Positions 1 to 11,880 of a stretch of DNA of 64,000 nt are shown here, piece by piece. The DNA lies in contig NC_079206.1 in the NCBI RefSeq assembly GCF_026745355.1, forward strand, positions 27,712,117 to 27,776,116, given 5' to 3'. Each line of letters starts with the position of its first letter. Position 1 is the first letter of the stretch. This stretch comes from Beta vulgaris subsp. vulgaris (Eukaryota > Streptophyta > Magnoliopsida > Caryophyllales > Amaranthaceae). The translations under genes and the position numbers were made by a program. Under the pieces are notes generated by a model that did not search any database, was not told where the DNA came from, and was given only the letters and a program-made list of their open reading frames with translations.

Positions 1-86
1 TAAAACATTATAACCACAAAATATCTTTCAAAAATTAACAAAAACCCAAATCAAAAAGTACCACAATACCCTCAAAAAACACGCAA
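1..86. other. Left flank of the first retrotransposon, with TSD
   Basis: AT-rich sequence with no coding capacity. The last five bases (82-86, CGCAA) are one half of the target-site duplication of the chromovirus that follows; the other half is at 10778-10782. Joining 1-86 to 10783 gives the pre-insertion locus, which may be part of the CACTA-like element whose right arm ends at 11880. Confidence 0.6.
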
Positions 87-2615
87 TATAATCCCCCACA
101 ATTTTAAAGAATTTTCATAAATATATTAAAGTATTTATGTAGTTATATTTAAATCCAAATAAGTTTGGAAAATAATTTGACTTTTAAAAAGGGTTGACTA
201 TTTTAAAAGTCAACTGAAATTATTTTTCTTAGCTTAATAAAATTTGAAATATTTTAATTAAGCATGTTTTAATAAGAGTTTTAAATATTAAAAGCATATT
301 GAAAAGGTAGTTAATGGAATCGAAAGCCCAAAAAGTGATAAAAGGGAAAGAGTCATTTTATGACTAAAGTTTTAAATAGTCCATCTTATTAGTCATCAAG
401 TTTCATTAATTAAAATCTCTTTTCCTAAGCCCACAAGTAAAAGCCTTTATATAAATATCCTAAAAACCCAAAATATTTTCACCCTACACTTTATTTTCCA
501 TCTCTTCTCACGTGTTTCTCTCTCTCTCTACTCGGCATTCTCTCTCTCCTCCTCGTGCGTCGTTTTCCTTCGGTGTCTCTCTCAAAAGTTTGTTACTTCT
601 TCTTCAAGTAACGTTTCTTGTTCAACAAGAAACGTCACAAATCTTTTCAAGAGCCCAAATATTGCTGCCGCCCGTCCCTCCTTGCTGCCACTGCTGTCCG
701 GCGCCCCCCTTTTACCCCATTGTTGTGCTTGTTTTCTTTCTTCCTCTCTAAGATTCCATTAAAGTACTAGTTTTTATGTTATTTTATTAGTATTTATCAT
801 ATTTGCAAATTAAATTACTGTTTTATATGCACATATATTTTCGGTAATCATGAATATTAATATACTAAATTTCAGATTTATTATGTTAAGTTTATTTTAG
901 TTTTTATCATGAAATTTATAGTTTTTAGGGTTTTTAATTACTAGAAACTATATATATAAAGTATTAATCATGAGATTTACTTAGTACGTAATTTTATATA
1001 TACTGAATATATTTTCAGAAGATCTATTAAATATTATAAGTGCTGTAATTTCAAAAAATAAGTATTTAGAGAGTTTTAAAGGATTTTTAATCACTAGAAT
1101 AGTTGTAATTTACTAGGGATTAAAAATAACGAAAGTTTGGTACGTAAAAACGATTTTAAAACACCTTTAAGGGGGTTTTGATTGTTTTAAAGTTGCTGTA
1201 ATTTTTAGTTCGGGATATTCATTTTTATTACTTTATTTTCTAGGCGGAAATTTCGTTGTAGGACACTTTTAGCGAGTAAAAGTGGCCTACCGATTGGTAT
1301 ATACAAGGTACGTACATCGTCTACGTGCTATGTGATTTAGAACCATGCTCTAAGAGTATTTTATTTATTAGTATCATGTATAGGACTCTATTTGTTCATT
1401 TATATGATTACTGGAATTATTTTTACAGGTTATATGCTTGTGTGCTACATGTGATCTAGAAGTGATTATGATTATAAATGTTTGTATGGAAGGTTGATGC
1501 AAGCAAGATAAGTCAAGTTTATTTATTAATTCGTGAGTGGATTAATATAAGTTAAAGTGAATCATGTCTTACATGTATTCATTGAGTATTATTATTATCT
1601 TATAAGGACCGTGGACCTTATTTGGTAAGTTACAAGTTCTGCCTATATAAAGGTAAAGTTTATTGTTGGCTAGGTTCAACAAGTAAGTTGGTAAAGGTTA
1701 AAAGGGAGGTTAAGAGTCTTGGTTGATGAGTTGTGATCACTTGTTAATCCAAAGATAAAAAGAGATTCTGTTATGATTGTTTGAGTATTAGTTATATGTT
1801 GCTTGTTTGTTTTGTCAACACAAGTAATAAAATATATTTAACGTAAAGTGAAACGAGAATAAGTTATAGACTTTAGACTAGTGCACGTCTAGAGTTGGAC
1901 ACTTAGGGTTGGAGTACATGGTGGTAGCCCATGGCTTTTCTAGGAATGGATTGATCACCATCCCTCTTTCAGTTCAAAGGTTCCTCGATATCGCAGGTCA
2001 TTCTTGGAATATGTGGTAGCTCCCGTATTTCATATTTTTAGATAAGTCAACTCGTCCAATAACTATTTCATTTAAAGAAAGAAATAATATTTAGAGTCTT
2101 GTTCAGTAAAGTTGTCTGCAGATTATTTTATGTTATGCTATTATTTATCCCTGCATGTTATTGTTGTAGTATCATGTTAGGATTATTTATGTCTGATATG
2201 TAATACTCAGCTTGGCTGATTACGTGCTTGTCTGTGTGTGTGATCATGACTTTGCCTATTGATCCTGTGATGATCCTTCGGGTCAGCAGAGTCGAGAAAG
2301 CATTGACATTACAGGTTCGCAGATGCATCTCATTGGGAATCTGGAATGGAGAGACTCATTGTATTACTAGGACAATTTAAGTTGCTTTCGTAGGAACATG
2401 TGTTTTCAGACATTAGTTTGAAGTTGGTGTGTTTTAGTTTCAATTATTGTTATTGATCTCGAAAGTTTTAATAAAGTTGTTTTTAGTAAGTTGTTTTCCG
2501 CTGCAAAATTCTGAGTAAGCCGAAACGTTATCACACGGGCGATAATGCCTAGGTAATTCTCTAAGGTTTATTATAAAAACATTTTCTAGAAAGAGAGAAT
2601 TATCGGGGTGTTACA
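87..2615 (+). repeat. 5' LTR of the first Tekay-type element
   Basis: 2529 bp long terminal repeat, starting at the CCCCCAC-rich head and ending TGTTACA immediately before the primer-binding site. The 3' LTR is 102 bp shorter, mostly by isolated one- or two-base losses. The LTR has a TATA-like box near 448 and a pyrimidine-rich leader (about 510-600). A CACGTG G-box core lies at about 509-514. An ORF at 512-751 lies in the CT-rich leader and is not regarded as a gene. Confidence 0.93.
448..456 (+). promoter_or_regulatory. Probable LTR TATA box
   Basis: TATATAAAT, followed about 50 bp later by a CT-rich leader with CACGTG, as expected for an LTR promoter at the U3/R boundary. The matching motif in the 3' LTR is at 8701-8710. 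Position and composition are the only evidence. Confidence 0.5.
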
Positions 2616-2618
2616 AAG

Positions 2619-2630
2619 TGGTATCAGAGC
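2619..2630 (+). promoter_or_regulatory. Primer-binding site, initiator Met-tRNA
   Basis: TGGTATCAGAGC, three bases after the 5' LTR end, is the standard complement of the plant initiator methionine tRNA 3' end. It primes minus-strand DNA synthesis in many plant gypsy and copia elements. Confidence 0.9.
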
Positions 2631-4320
2631 TTTAGGTTAGTTTAAAACTTATAGGCGCCTAACTAACTAGCTTACTGAGTGATTTAGCTTATTAGTTATT
2701 TGAAGGAAACCTTATAATTTCTCCTACGTATTTATTTCGAAAAGTTGGACATGGAATATTCTTTTTAAGAACCGGAATTTTTTTTTTACTGAAAAATTTT
2801 CGGAAATTTTAGAACTCGATTTTTTTTATTTTTTATTATGGTCCGAAATTTTTCTCTTTATTATTTCGAAAATTTTTTTTTTCTTTCAGAGTTCGAATTT
2901 TTTTTTTTCAAATAATATAAGTTACGATTTTTTTTTCTTTCGAATATATATTAGTTCGAAAATTTTCTTATATATTCGAAACCTTTTTTTTTGGCACTTA
3001 AGTAATATTTCATAAAAGTGTCTGCATTATTTTTCATGCCTTTAAGGTTTATAGTATTGCATTGTGAGAATGGGTAGTACAGGAAGGGCATATAGGATAG
3101 AAATATTATATGCCTGCATCAGGAAGTTAGTTCAGCATCATTATTTTTTTCTTCCCTGCAAATATGCATATTATCATTTCTTTCTGTAATGATGCATTAT
3201 ATTATTATACCTTCCCGCTAATGATGCATGAATATTTTTATTCCCTGCTAACTATTATATATCTTTCTTGCCTGCTGAGGTGTTATATTTTTTCATGCCT
3301 TTGTTTCTGTTTACCCTTATGATTTCTTGTGGGAACACGTTCGAGAGAGTGTTAAGACATTATAGGTTTATTTGTTGTAGATCTCTAACAATGTCTGCCA
3401 GGCAAGTTAATAGAATTGTCGGGCAAGTTAATAGAGTAGGAAGCCATCATAACCCAATTATATTGAGTGATGATGAGAATATTCGATGTCATGAGCCTCG
3501 AAGTTATAGTTACATTAGCCTGGAGATCGTTATGCATTATGGGTTAAAAGTAGGTATCCCTGTTAGCGATATATGAAATAATTCAAGAGTTTGATTGTAC
3601 TAGAGTGCAAACCTGGAAGGACATCTATAATATTATTTGGAGACCTTATTTGAGCGACGTCAATGTTTTAGAGATGGATGAAAATGGACATCAACCTAAA
3701 AGGATTTGAAGATATACTAGATCTAGGAATTCGAGTTATTATTGCTATTATTATTATTATGGTGAAGATTCTGGAGACTTTGAAGATGAAATGTTTACTC
3801 CATAAAAGTATAAAGGAAATAAGGATGAGAATGATGGTGTAATTCCATAGAGTATTTATTTATGGTTCAAGATTAGTTGTGGAAAATTAATCAAGCTACA
3901 ATGGTTTAAATTTCCCTATTTAGCATTCTTATATTGTTGAGGAATAAGTTGGTTATTTTGGATTGGGAGAATATTTTTATTATCGATTGAGGAATAACAG
4001 CTATTATTTATTTATATGAGTGAGTAAGAATTTATTCTGGGCACGTGATGGGAATATTTTTTTTTATTATTTTATTATTCTTTTCATCATGTGATTATAT
4101 TCTTGCTTGCTTGTTTCCACTTGCACTTGGATGTGAATATATTTTACATGAATGATTACGTGACTATTAGAGAACACTTCATGTTGGAACTTAGTGGAAT
4201 TGTTTGTTGATGCGATCTTTAATGATCAAATCAAATGTTGCCTTATTAGATGACTATGTAAGTTATGCTGGAACCTAAAGTAGAGTTACGTTAAGTTTCA
4301 GTCGCGAAGTAGAGTGTCAA
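2631..4320 (+). other. Untranslated leader and eroded 5' gag region, first Tekay-type element
   Basis: No recognisable domain. The stretch 2770-2990 is dominated by T and A tracts, and 3050-3260 repeats short phrases of the type 'cctgc... gatgcat'. A 102-codon ORF at 3268-3576 matches no gag motif I recognise; it could be gag N-terminus or chance. Confidence 0.5.
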
Positions 4321-4324
4321 ACAA

Positions 4325-4880
4325 TAATGATGCCCTAGCTTCTGCTATTCGCCTATTGGCAGAGAATTTGACTCAAAAAGACTTGAAAGTCCCGATTTGT
4401 GGGACATGTTTGAGAGACTAGCTAAGATTAAACCGTCGTACCTTAAGGGGTAAGCTGACCCTATCCTCTTAGAGAGTCGGATTAGGGCGTTTGAAAAGAT
4501 TTTTGGGATTGTGAATTGTCTTGAGAGTTAAAAGTAGGTCAGGTTATATTGTATCTGAAAGATGAGACTGACTTATGTAGAGAAAGGTGAGACTAGACTA
4601 GTATTATGAAAGAGTTTATTTGGGAATCCTTTTTGTGCTTTAAGAGAAAAGTTTTACCCTGCTTTTATGAGGAAACTAAAGCAGTTTATAAACCTTAGGA
4701 TGAGAAGTATGACTATCTCTAAGTATTATAGCAAGTTCATAGCATTGTCTAGATTTGCACTTGAAGTATAGCCATTGAGGAGTTAAAGGCTCAGTGATTT
4801 GAGCAAGGTTTGATTGAGGAAATTCAATTGGGTTTAGTAGATTTTGAAGTGTTGATTTGCCTATTAGCATACCTATTGGA
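4325..4880 (+). pseudogene. gag remnant, first Tekay-type element
   Basis: Gag forms the particle core and packages element RNA. Broken frames here read as the plant gypsy gag core: a W-D-M-F-E-R-L segment, a K-P-S-Y segment, then 'LLESRIRAFEKIFGIVNC' with a stop just before it, and later 'YYSKFIALSRFA'. At least four in-frame stops and several shifts interrupt it. The zinc knuckle that should follow is missing: the sequence passes almost directly into the C-terminal part of protease at about 4920, so a deletion near 4880-4915 removed the knuckle and the protease active site. Confidence 0.7.
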
Positions 4881-4914
4881 GAAATCATAAGGTGTCCAAG
4901 TTGTTTGAAAACTG

Positions 4915-7900
4915 CCTTTGAAGATAGGAGGTTGTGTTTTCCGTCTGACTTAATAGAATTTAATTTGGGAGACCTAGATGTGATTCTTGGGATGAATGGT
5001 TAGTCATTACAAGGCCAAATCGATTGTGAAGTTCAAAAGAGTTGAGAAACCCTTCGGGAAAATTGACCTCCTATAGACGATTTGGGAAACCAAGAATTTG
5101 GAGTATCTCTGCTATGCAAGTGCAGAAGTTGATGAGAAAGGGGTGTGAGCTATTTTCTGTAGCGTGCAAGATGTGAGTAAGAAGCTGAGTTAAAACTTGA
5201 GGATGTTCCAATAGTGAATGAGTTTATGGACGTATTTCCGAGTGAAATTTCAGGTATGCCGCCTGCAAGAGCTGTTGAGTTTACCATAGACTTAGTTCCT
5301 GGAACTGCACCTATATCTAAGGCACCTTATAGAATGGCACCTCCTGAGATGAGTGAGTTAAAGACGCAATTGCAAGAACTTTTGGATAAGGGTTATATCA
5401 GCCTAGTGCATCGCCTTGGGGAGCTCCTGTTTTGTTCGTGAAGAAAAAGGATGGGAGTATGAGGTTATGTATCGACTATAGGGAGTTGAACAATGTTACC
5501 ATCAAGAAACAAGTACCCTTTGCCTAGAATAGATGACCTATTCGATCAATTGAATGGAGCGAGTGTGTTCTCGAAGATTGACTTACGTTCAGGTATCATC
5601 AATTGAGGGTAGCGATAAGGATGTACCTAAGACTGCCTTTAGAACGCGTTATGGTCACTACGAGTTCACTGTAATGCCATTTGGGTTAACCAATGCTCCT
5701 GCTATATTTATGGACTTGATGAATAGAATCTTTCATGAGTTTTTGATAAGTTCGTAGTGGTTTTCATTGATGACATTTTGATATATTCGAGGAATGAAAC
5801 GAGCATGATGAACATTTGAGGTATTTTGGAGACCTTGAGGAAGAACCAACTATATGCCAATTCTCTAAGTGTGAGTTTCGTTTGGAGAAAGTAGCATTTT
5901 GGGTCATTTTGTGTCTAAGGAAGGAGTCTGTAGATCCTGCTAAGATTCAAGCTGTGAGTGAGTGGCCAACTCCAAAGAGTGTGTAGACATTAGGAGTTTC
6001 TTGGGTTTAGCTGGCTATTATAGGAGATTTGTGAGATTTCTCAAGATAGCAAGACCTATGACAATTTGATGAAAAAGGAGTCCAAGTTTGAGTGGAATGA
6101 GAAGTGTGAGGAAGCTTTCAGATCTTGAAGGATCGTTTAACCACTGCACCTTTTAACCCTACCTGATGGGAATGAGGGATTTGAGGTCTATAGTGATGCT
6201 TCGAAAAATGGTTTGGGTTGTGTGTTGCAACAGAATGGTAAGGTAATAGCTTATGCATCGCGTCAATTGAAACCTTATGAGGCTAATTACCCTACCCATG
6301 ATCTAGAGTTAGCTGCCATAGTGTTTGCATTGAAATTTTGAGACATTATCTTTATGGAGCAACTTGCAAGATATTTACAGACCATAAGAGTTGAAGTACA
6401 TATTTACCCAAAAAGACTTGAATATGAGGCAAGAGAAGATGGCTAGAGTTGATTAAGGATTAGATCTAGACATCCAGTATCATGAGGGAAAGCCAATGTG
6501 GTGGCTGACGCCTTGAGTAGGAAATCGAGTCATAGTTGAGTCTTTGATAGTCCCTGAGGAGTTGTGTAGAGATATGCAAAGGTTGAACCTAGAAATTTTA
6601 AATCCTGGGGAAAGTGAGGCTAGATTAGTAATCTTTCTTTGGGAGTGTCAGTTTTCGAGAGATATTGAGGGTCAAGTTGGGGATGAGCATCTAGAAAGAT
6701 AAAGAGAAAATGAAGCAAGGTAAGGAAGTAGACTTCAAGATTCATGATGATGGGAGTCTAAGGTTTAAAGGGAGGTGTGTGTACCACAGAAGTGCAATGA
6801 CCTTAAAGAGACGTCTTATGGAGAGGGGCATAATACTCCATATTCTGTGCACCCTGGGGGTGACAATTGTAAAGGACTTAAGGTGATTATTGGTGGCCAA
6901 CATGAAGCGAGAGGTAGCTGAGTATGTGTCTAAGTGTCTAACCTGTCAGAAAGTGAAGATAGACCATAAGAGACCCATGGGGAAAGTCAATCTTAGAGGT
7001 TCCTGGATGGAAGTGGGATTCATTTCTATGGACTTTGTGACTGCCTTACCCAAGTCGAGGAGTGGAAATGATACCATTTGGGTTATGTGGATAGACTGAC
7101 CAAGCCGTGTTCATACCTATTAAGGAGACATGGAAGAAGAAGCAACTCGCTAAACCTATATCAAGCATGTAGTGAGATTGCAGGAGTTCCAAAGGACATT
7201 ATTTCGACGTGACTCTAGATTTCTATTAAGTTTTGGAAAAAGGTCCAATAAACCTTGGGACAACAAAAATGAGTACCGCCTTTCACCCTGCGACCGATGG
7301 TCAGACTGAGAGGACTAACCAAACTATGGAGGATATGTTGCGAGCTTGTGCTATAGATTTTCAAGGAAGTTGGGAGGACCAATTAGATTTGATTGAGTTT
7401 TCTTACAACAATAGTTACCATGCGAGTATAAGATGGCACCTTTTGAGGCTTATATGGACGGAAGTGTAGAAGTCCCATTTGCTGGAATGACTTAGTGAAA
7501 TATAGTTTGGGGACGAATTTATTGAGGAGACCGTCAAGAAGTTAGATTGATTCAGGCTCGAATTCAAGCTGCGCAAGATAGGCAGAAGAGTTATGCATGA
7601 CTTAAAAGCGCGAAGATGAGTTCGCTGTAGGTGATAAAGTATTCCTGAAAGTATCACCCACCAAAGGCGTTATGAGATTTGGGAAAAAGGGCAAGCTGAG
7701 TGCTAAATATGTAGGCCCATATGAGATTTTGGAGCGCATTGGGAAAGTAGCTTATAGATTGGCAGCCAATGGAGTTTGAAAAGATGCAATGATGTTTCAT
7801 ATATCCCAACTTGAAGCGCTATATCCCTGATGAGCGCCATGTGTTAGAGCCTGAAAGAGTTCAGATAGATAGTAGCCTCACTTATGAGGAAAGACCTGTC

Positions 7901-8076
7901 AAGATTCTCGACAGGAAAGTGCGTAGTACGCTAACAAGGATGTTCATATTGTCAAAGTTCTTTGGTCTAACCACGAGTCAGAAGAGGCAACGTGGGAAGC
8001 CGAAGAGGATATGAAGAAAAAGTATCCAGACCTATTCCTTGAGGTGAGTTACGAGGGCGTAACTCGTTTTCTTTAA
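4915..8076 (+). pseudogene. pol remnant with chromodomain, first Tekay-type element
   Basis: Polyprotein for reverse transcription and integration. Readable pieces in order are: the end of protease (~4935-5010, 'DLDVILGM'), RT (5214-5757, with '[18 protein letters not shown]' and 'MPFGLTNAP'), a YxDD region near 5760-5790 split by shifts, RNase H (6175-6400, '[10 protein letters not shown]'), integrase zinc region (6890-6960, 'KCLTCQKVK'), integrase core (6990-7440, '[17 protein letters not shown]'), a GPY-type C-terminus (7700-7750), and a chromodomain (7946-8040, 'EEATWEAEEDMKKKYPDLF'). The frame ends TAA at 8074-8076. Nearly every break is a single missing or extra base, not a stop substitution. 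Not functional as given. Confidence 0.88.
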
Positions 8077-8089
8077 GGGGGGTAGAATG
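8073..8089 (+). promoter_or_regulatory. Polypurine-like tract right after pol
   Basis: TTAAGGGGGGTAGAATG overlaps the pol stop and closely resembles the true polypurine tract 265 bp downstream. In other chromoviruses this motif sits at the LTR border, so it may mark an older LTR edge or a second priming site. Confidence 0.4.
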
Positions 8090-8337
8090 CGATAAATTTC
8101 GCGTTTTTGTCTATTTTTATGAGATTTTCATGATATGTATGCCTATGTGGGCAATTTGCACATGTTAGTGCAAAAGAAGTAGAGTCTCCGCATAAGAAAA
8201 GTGTTCATAGAACACAAGTGTTTTAAAAATGGGAAAGTGCACAGAGGCACTACCTTTTTCAAAATTTTCGAAATGATTAGTTCAAACTTTTGAAAGTACG
8301 AGGATTTTGTGTTAAGTTTCGGGACGAAACTTCTTTT

Positions 8338-8350
8338 AAGGGGGGTAGAC
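8338..8350 (+). promoter_or_regulatory. Polypurine tract, first Tekay-type element
   Basis: AAGGGGGGTAGAC directly abuts the 3' LTR start at 8351. This is the expected plus-strand priming site for second-strand synthesis. Confidence 0.8.
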
Positions 8351-10777
8351 TGTAATCCCCCACATTTTAAAGGATTTTCATAAATATATAAGTATTTATG
8401 TAGTTATATTTAAATCCAAATGAGTTTGGAAAATGATTTGACTTTTAAAAAGGGTTGACTATTTTAAAAGTCAACTAAAAATATTTTTCATAGCTTACTA
8501 AAATTTGAAATATTTTAATTAAGCATGTTTTAATAAGAGCTTTAAGTATTAAAAGTATTTTGAAAAGAAGTTAATGGAATCGAAAGCCCAAAAGTGATAA
8601 AAAGGGAAAGAGTCATTTGATGACTAAAGTTTAATAGCCATCTTATTAGTCATCAAGTTTATTAATTAAAATCTCTTTTCCTAAGCCCACAAGTAAAGCC
8701 TTTATAAATATCCTAAAAACCCAAATATTTTCACCTACACTTATTTTCTTCTCTTCTCACGTTTCTCTCTCTCATCGCATTCTCTCTCTCTTCCTTGTGC
8801 GTCGTTTTCCTTCGGTTTCTCTCTCAAAAGTTTGTTTCTTCTTCTTCTTCAAGTAACGTTTCTTGTTGAACAAGAAACGTCAAAAATCTTTTCAAGAGCC
8901 AAAATATTGCTGCCGTCGGTCCCTCCTTGCTGCCACTGCTGTCCGGCGCCCCCCTTTTACCCCATTGTTGTTGTTGTTTTCTTTCTTCCTCTCTAAGATT
9001 CCATTAAAGTACTAGTTCTTATGTTATTTTATAATTTATTCATATTTGAATTAAATTATGTTTTATATGAATATATTTTCGGTATCATGATATTATTATA
9101 TAAATTTCAGATTTATTATTTAGTTATTTTAGTTTTATATCATGAAATTATAGTTTTTAGGGTTTTTAATACTAGAAACTATATATATTAAAGTAAAATC
9201 ATGAGATTTTTAGTACGTAATTTTATATATTAAATATATTTTCAGAAGATTTATTAAATTTTATAAGTGCTGTAATTTCAAAAATAAGTATTTAAAGGTT
9301 TTAAGATTTTTAATCACTAGAATAGTTGTACTATACTAGGGATTAAAAATAACGAAAGTTTGTATTAAAAACGATTTTAAAAACGTTTAAGGGGTTTGGA
9401 TCGTTTTTAAAGTTGCTTGTAATTTTTAGTTGATATTATTTTCATTATTTATTTTCTAGGCGGAATTTCGTTGTAGGAACTTTTAGCGAGTAAAAGTGGC
9501 CTACCGATTGGTTTATACAAGGTACGTACATGTCTACGTGCTATGTGATTTAGAAACATGCTCTAAGAGTATTTTTATTTATTAGTATCATGTATAGGAC
9601 TCTTTTGTTCATATATATGTTACTGGAATATTTTTACATGTTATTTGCCTGTGTGCTACATGTAACTAGAAGTGTTATAATTAAATGTTTGTATGGAAGT
9701 TTGATGCAAGCAGATAAGTCAGTTTATTTATTAATTCGTGAGGAATTAATTAAGTAAGTGAATCATGTTTACATGATTCTTGAGTATTATTATTTATCTT
9801 ATAAGAACCGTGGATCTTATTTGGTAAGTTACAAGTTATACCTATATAAAGGTAAAGTTTATTGTTGGCTAGGTTCAACAAGAAGTTGTAAAGTAAAAAG
9901 AGTTAAAGAGTCTTGTTGATAAGTTGTGATCACTTGTTAATCCAAAGATAAAAAGAGATTTGTTATGATGTGTTTAGTATTAATTTATATGTTGCTTGTT
10001 TTTGTGTCAACACAAGTAATAAAATAATTTAACGTAAAGTGAAACGAGAATAAGTTATAGACTTTAGACTGGTGCACGTCTAGAGTTGGACACTAAGGGT
10101 TGGAGTACATGGTGGTAGCCATGGTTTTCTAGGAATGGATTGATCACCATCCTCTTTAGTTCAAAGGTTCCTCGATATCGCAGGTCATTCTTGGAATATG
10201 TGGTAGCTCCGTATTTCTATTTTGATAAGCAAACTCGTCCAATAACTATTCCATTTAAAGAAAGAAATAATATTTAGAGTCTAGTTCAGTAAAGTTGTCT
10301 GCAGATTATTTATGTTATTTATTATTTATCCTGCAAGTTATTTTGTAGTATCATTTAGGATTATTTATGTCTGATATGTAGTACTCAGCTTTGCTGATTA
10401 CGTGCTTGTCGTGTGTGTGATCATGGCTTTGCCTATTGATCCTGTGATGATCCTTCGGGAGCAGATCAGAAGCATTGACATTACAGGTTCGCAGATGCAT
10501 CTCATTGGGAATCTGGAATGGAGAGACTCTTGTATCTAGACATATTAAGTTGTTTCGTAGGAACTTGTTTTCAGACATTAGTTTTTAAGTTGGTGTGTTT
10601 TAGTTTCAATATTGTTATTGATCTATAATTTTAATAAAGTTGTTTTTAGTAAGTTGTTTTCCGCTGAAAATTCTGAGTAAGCCGAAACGTTATCACACGG
10701 GCGATAATGTCTGGGTAATTCTCTAAGGTTTATTATAAAAGCATTTTCTAGAAAGAGAGAATTATCGGGGTGTTACA
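8351..10777 (+). repeat. 3' LTR of the first Tekay-type element
   Basis: 2427 bp direct copy of the 5' LTR, starting TGTAATCCCC and ending TGTTACA, followed by TSD CGCAA. It keeps the TATA-like box (8701-8710). Differences from the 5' LTR are mostly small losses scattered along its whole length. Confidence 0.93.
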
Positions 10778-10960
10778 CGCAAAATGTGAGATGTATATAC
10801 AATTATCACTTTCGCCGGCTTGAAAAGGGATTTTCGGATGGTTCGTCATCATTGAGGTTCGTCGCAATATATTTCATTTTTTTTGCCATTTTAATCTGTG
10901 TATTTTCTCTCTCCTCTGAATTTTGAATCTCAAAAAATCTCCCATTTTCTGGATGTTTTC

Positions 10961-11062
10961 GGATCTCGCCGGCGAGTGCTACGATCTGGTTTTCGGATCT
11001 CGCCGGCGAGTGCTACGATCTGGTTTTCGGATCTCGCCGGCGAGTGCTACGATCTGGTTTTC
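10961..11062 (+). repeat. Three perfect tandem copies of a 34 bp unit
   Basis: Copies lie at 10961-10994, 10995-11028 and 11029-11062. Each contains the 12 bp palindrome CTCGCCGGCGAG followed by TGCTACGATCTGG. Identity between copies indicates a recent expansion. Because 34 is not a multiple of three, the array is read in all three frames, which argues against a coding role. Confidence 0.95.
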
Positions 11063-11597
11063 TGGTTCATCATCTCAAACAATCGCCGTCCACGAGCACG
11101 AAGTTTTTGGGTTCATCTTCTCATTCACTATTTTCAGGTATTTTTAATTCACATTTTATTCTGAATTTATTTGTTTTGCCATAGTTATGTTTATTTATCA
11201 AAAATGAATTTCTTGTATGTTTTCAGTTTTTTAACTTTAAAATGAAATTTTTTTGGTTTGCAGATCTGGTGGAGGACTGATGGAGGAAGAGAAGAAATTA
11301 CTGATTTAGGATTTAGATTTTCGTTGTTTAAGTTGTTTAATATTTTGTACCATTTGTTAAGTTTATCATTTTAGATTTTCTGATAGTAGAACTATTGTAG
11401 AACTATTTTAGAGAATAAAGAATCGTGTTAATAGTTTTTTGATTGCAGAACTATAATTTCGTGCTTGTTGTATAATCTGCCATTTGCACAGTGTTCATAG
11501 AACTATAACTCTTGGTCATTTGGTTTGTTTTTTTTTGTTGTATAATCTGCCATTTGCGCAGTGCTCATAAAATTATTTTTTTTAAAAAAATAGCAAT

Positions 11598-11860
11598 TTG
11601 CATCGCACGTAGCCTAAGGTGCGACGCAAATCACTCTTCTGCGTCGCACCCTAGGCAATGTGCGACGCACACTACCTTCTGAAGCTATGTTTTGGGCTGG
11701 GAGAGCCATCTGCGTCGCACCGTATACAAGGTGCGACGCAAATAGAAGAAGATCTGCATCGTTTATGCATTCGACGCAGATCATTGATAGGTCATATGCG
11801 TCGAGACCTGTGCCGTCAGACCCAAGTCCGACGCAAATAGGGGTCCCGGGTCCAACGCAA
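11598..11860. repeat. Subterminal hairpin repeats of the CACTA-like right arm
   Basis: At least three inverted pairs of the type TGCGTCGCAC / GTGCGACGCA occur (about 11598-11630, 11640-11670, 11711-11742), with further degenerate units up to 11860. Subterminal repeats of about 10-12 bp in both orientations are the usual binding sites of CACTA transposases. ORFs on both strands here are artefacts of the repeats. Confidence 0.8.
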
Positions 11861-11880
11861 ATCAACCTTTTTCTACTAGT

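Larger units (their letters stand above)
87..10777 (+). mobile_element. Ty3/gypsy chromovirus, Tekay-type, complete but decayed
   Basis: Two long direct repeats (87-2615 and 8351-10777) bracket a primer-binding site, gag and pol remnants and a polypurine tract, in Ty3/gypsy order. The element is flanked by perfect 5 bp TSDs, CGCAA at 82-86 and 10778-10782. LTRs end in TGTTACA; the left one begins TA instead of TG. Pol order is protease, RT, RNase H, integrase, and integrase ends in a readable chromodomain, which identifies a chromovirus. LTR length (about 2.5 kb) and gag similarity suggest the Tekay (Del) clade. No reading frame is intact: pol is split by many one-base shifts and gag has in-frame stops and a deletion, so the copy cannot be autonomous as shown. 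Confidence 0.93.
10783..11880 (+). mobile_element. CACTA-like element, right arm only
   Basis: The region ends TTTTTCTACTAGT, the complement of the CACTAGTAGAAAAA-type terminal repeat seen elsewhere in the window (28644). It abuts the Sirevirus gag fragment at 11881. Its last 300 bp hold hairpin-forming subterminal repeats. Further in there is a CT-rich stretch, a 34 bp triple repeat and a possible intron (donor AG|GT at 11137/11138, acceptor TTTGGTTTGCAG ending 11263). No transposase is visible. The left end is not in the window unless 1-86 belongs to it, with the chromovirus inserted inside. The final base is C rather than the expected G. Confidence 0.55.

Noticed and set aside
512..751. 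79-codon ORF at the LTR leader
   Set aside because: Lies in a CT-rich LTR leader, is not kept in the 3' LTR and has no domain.
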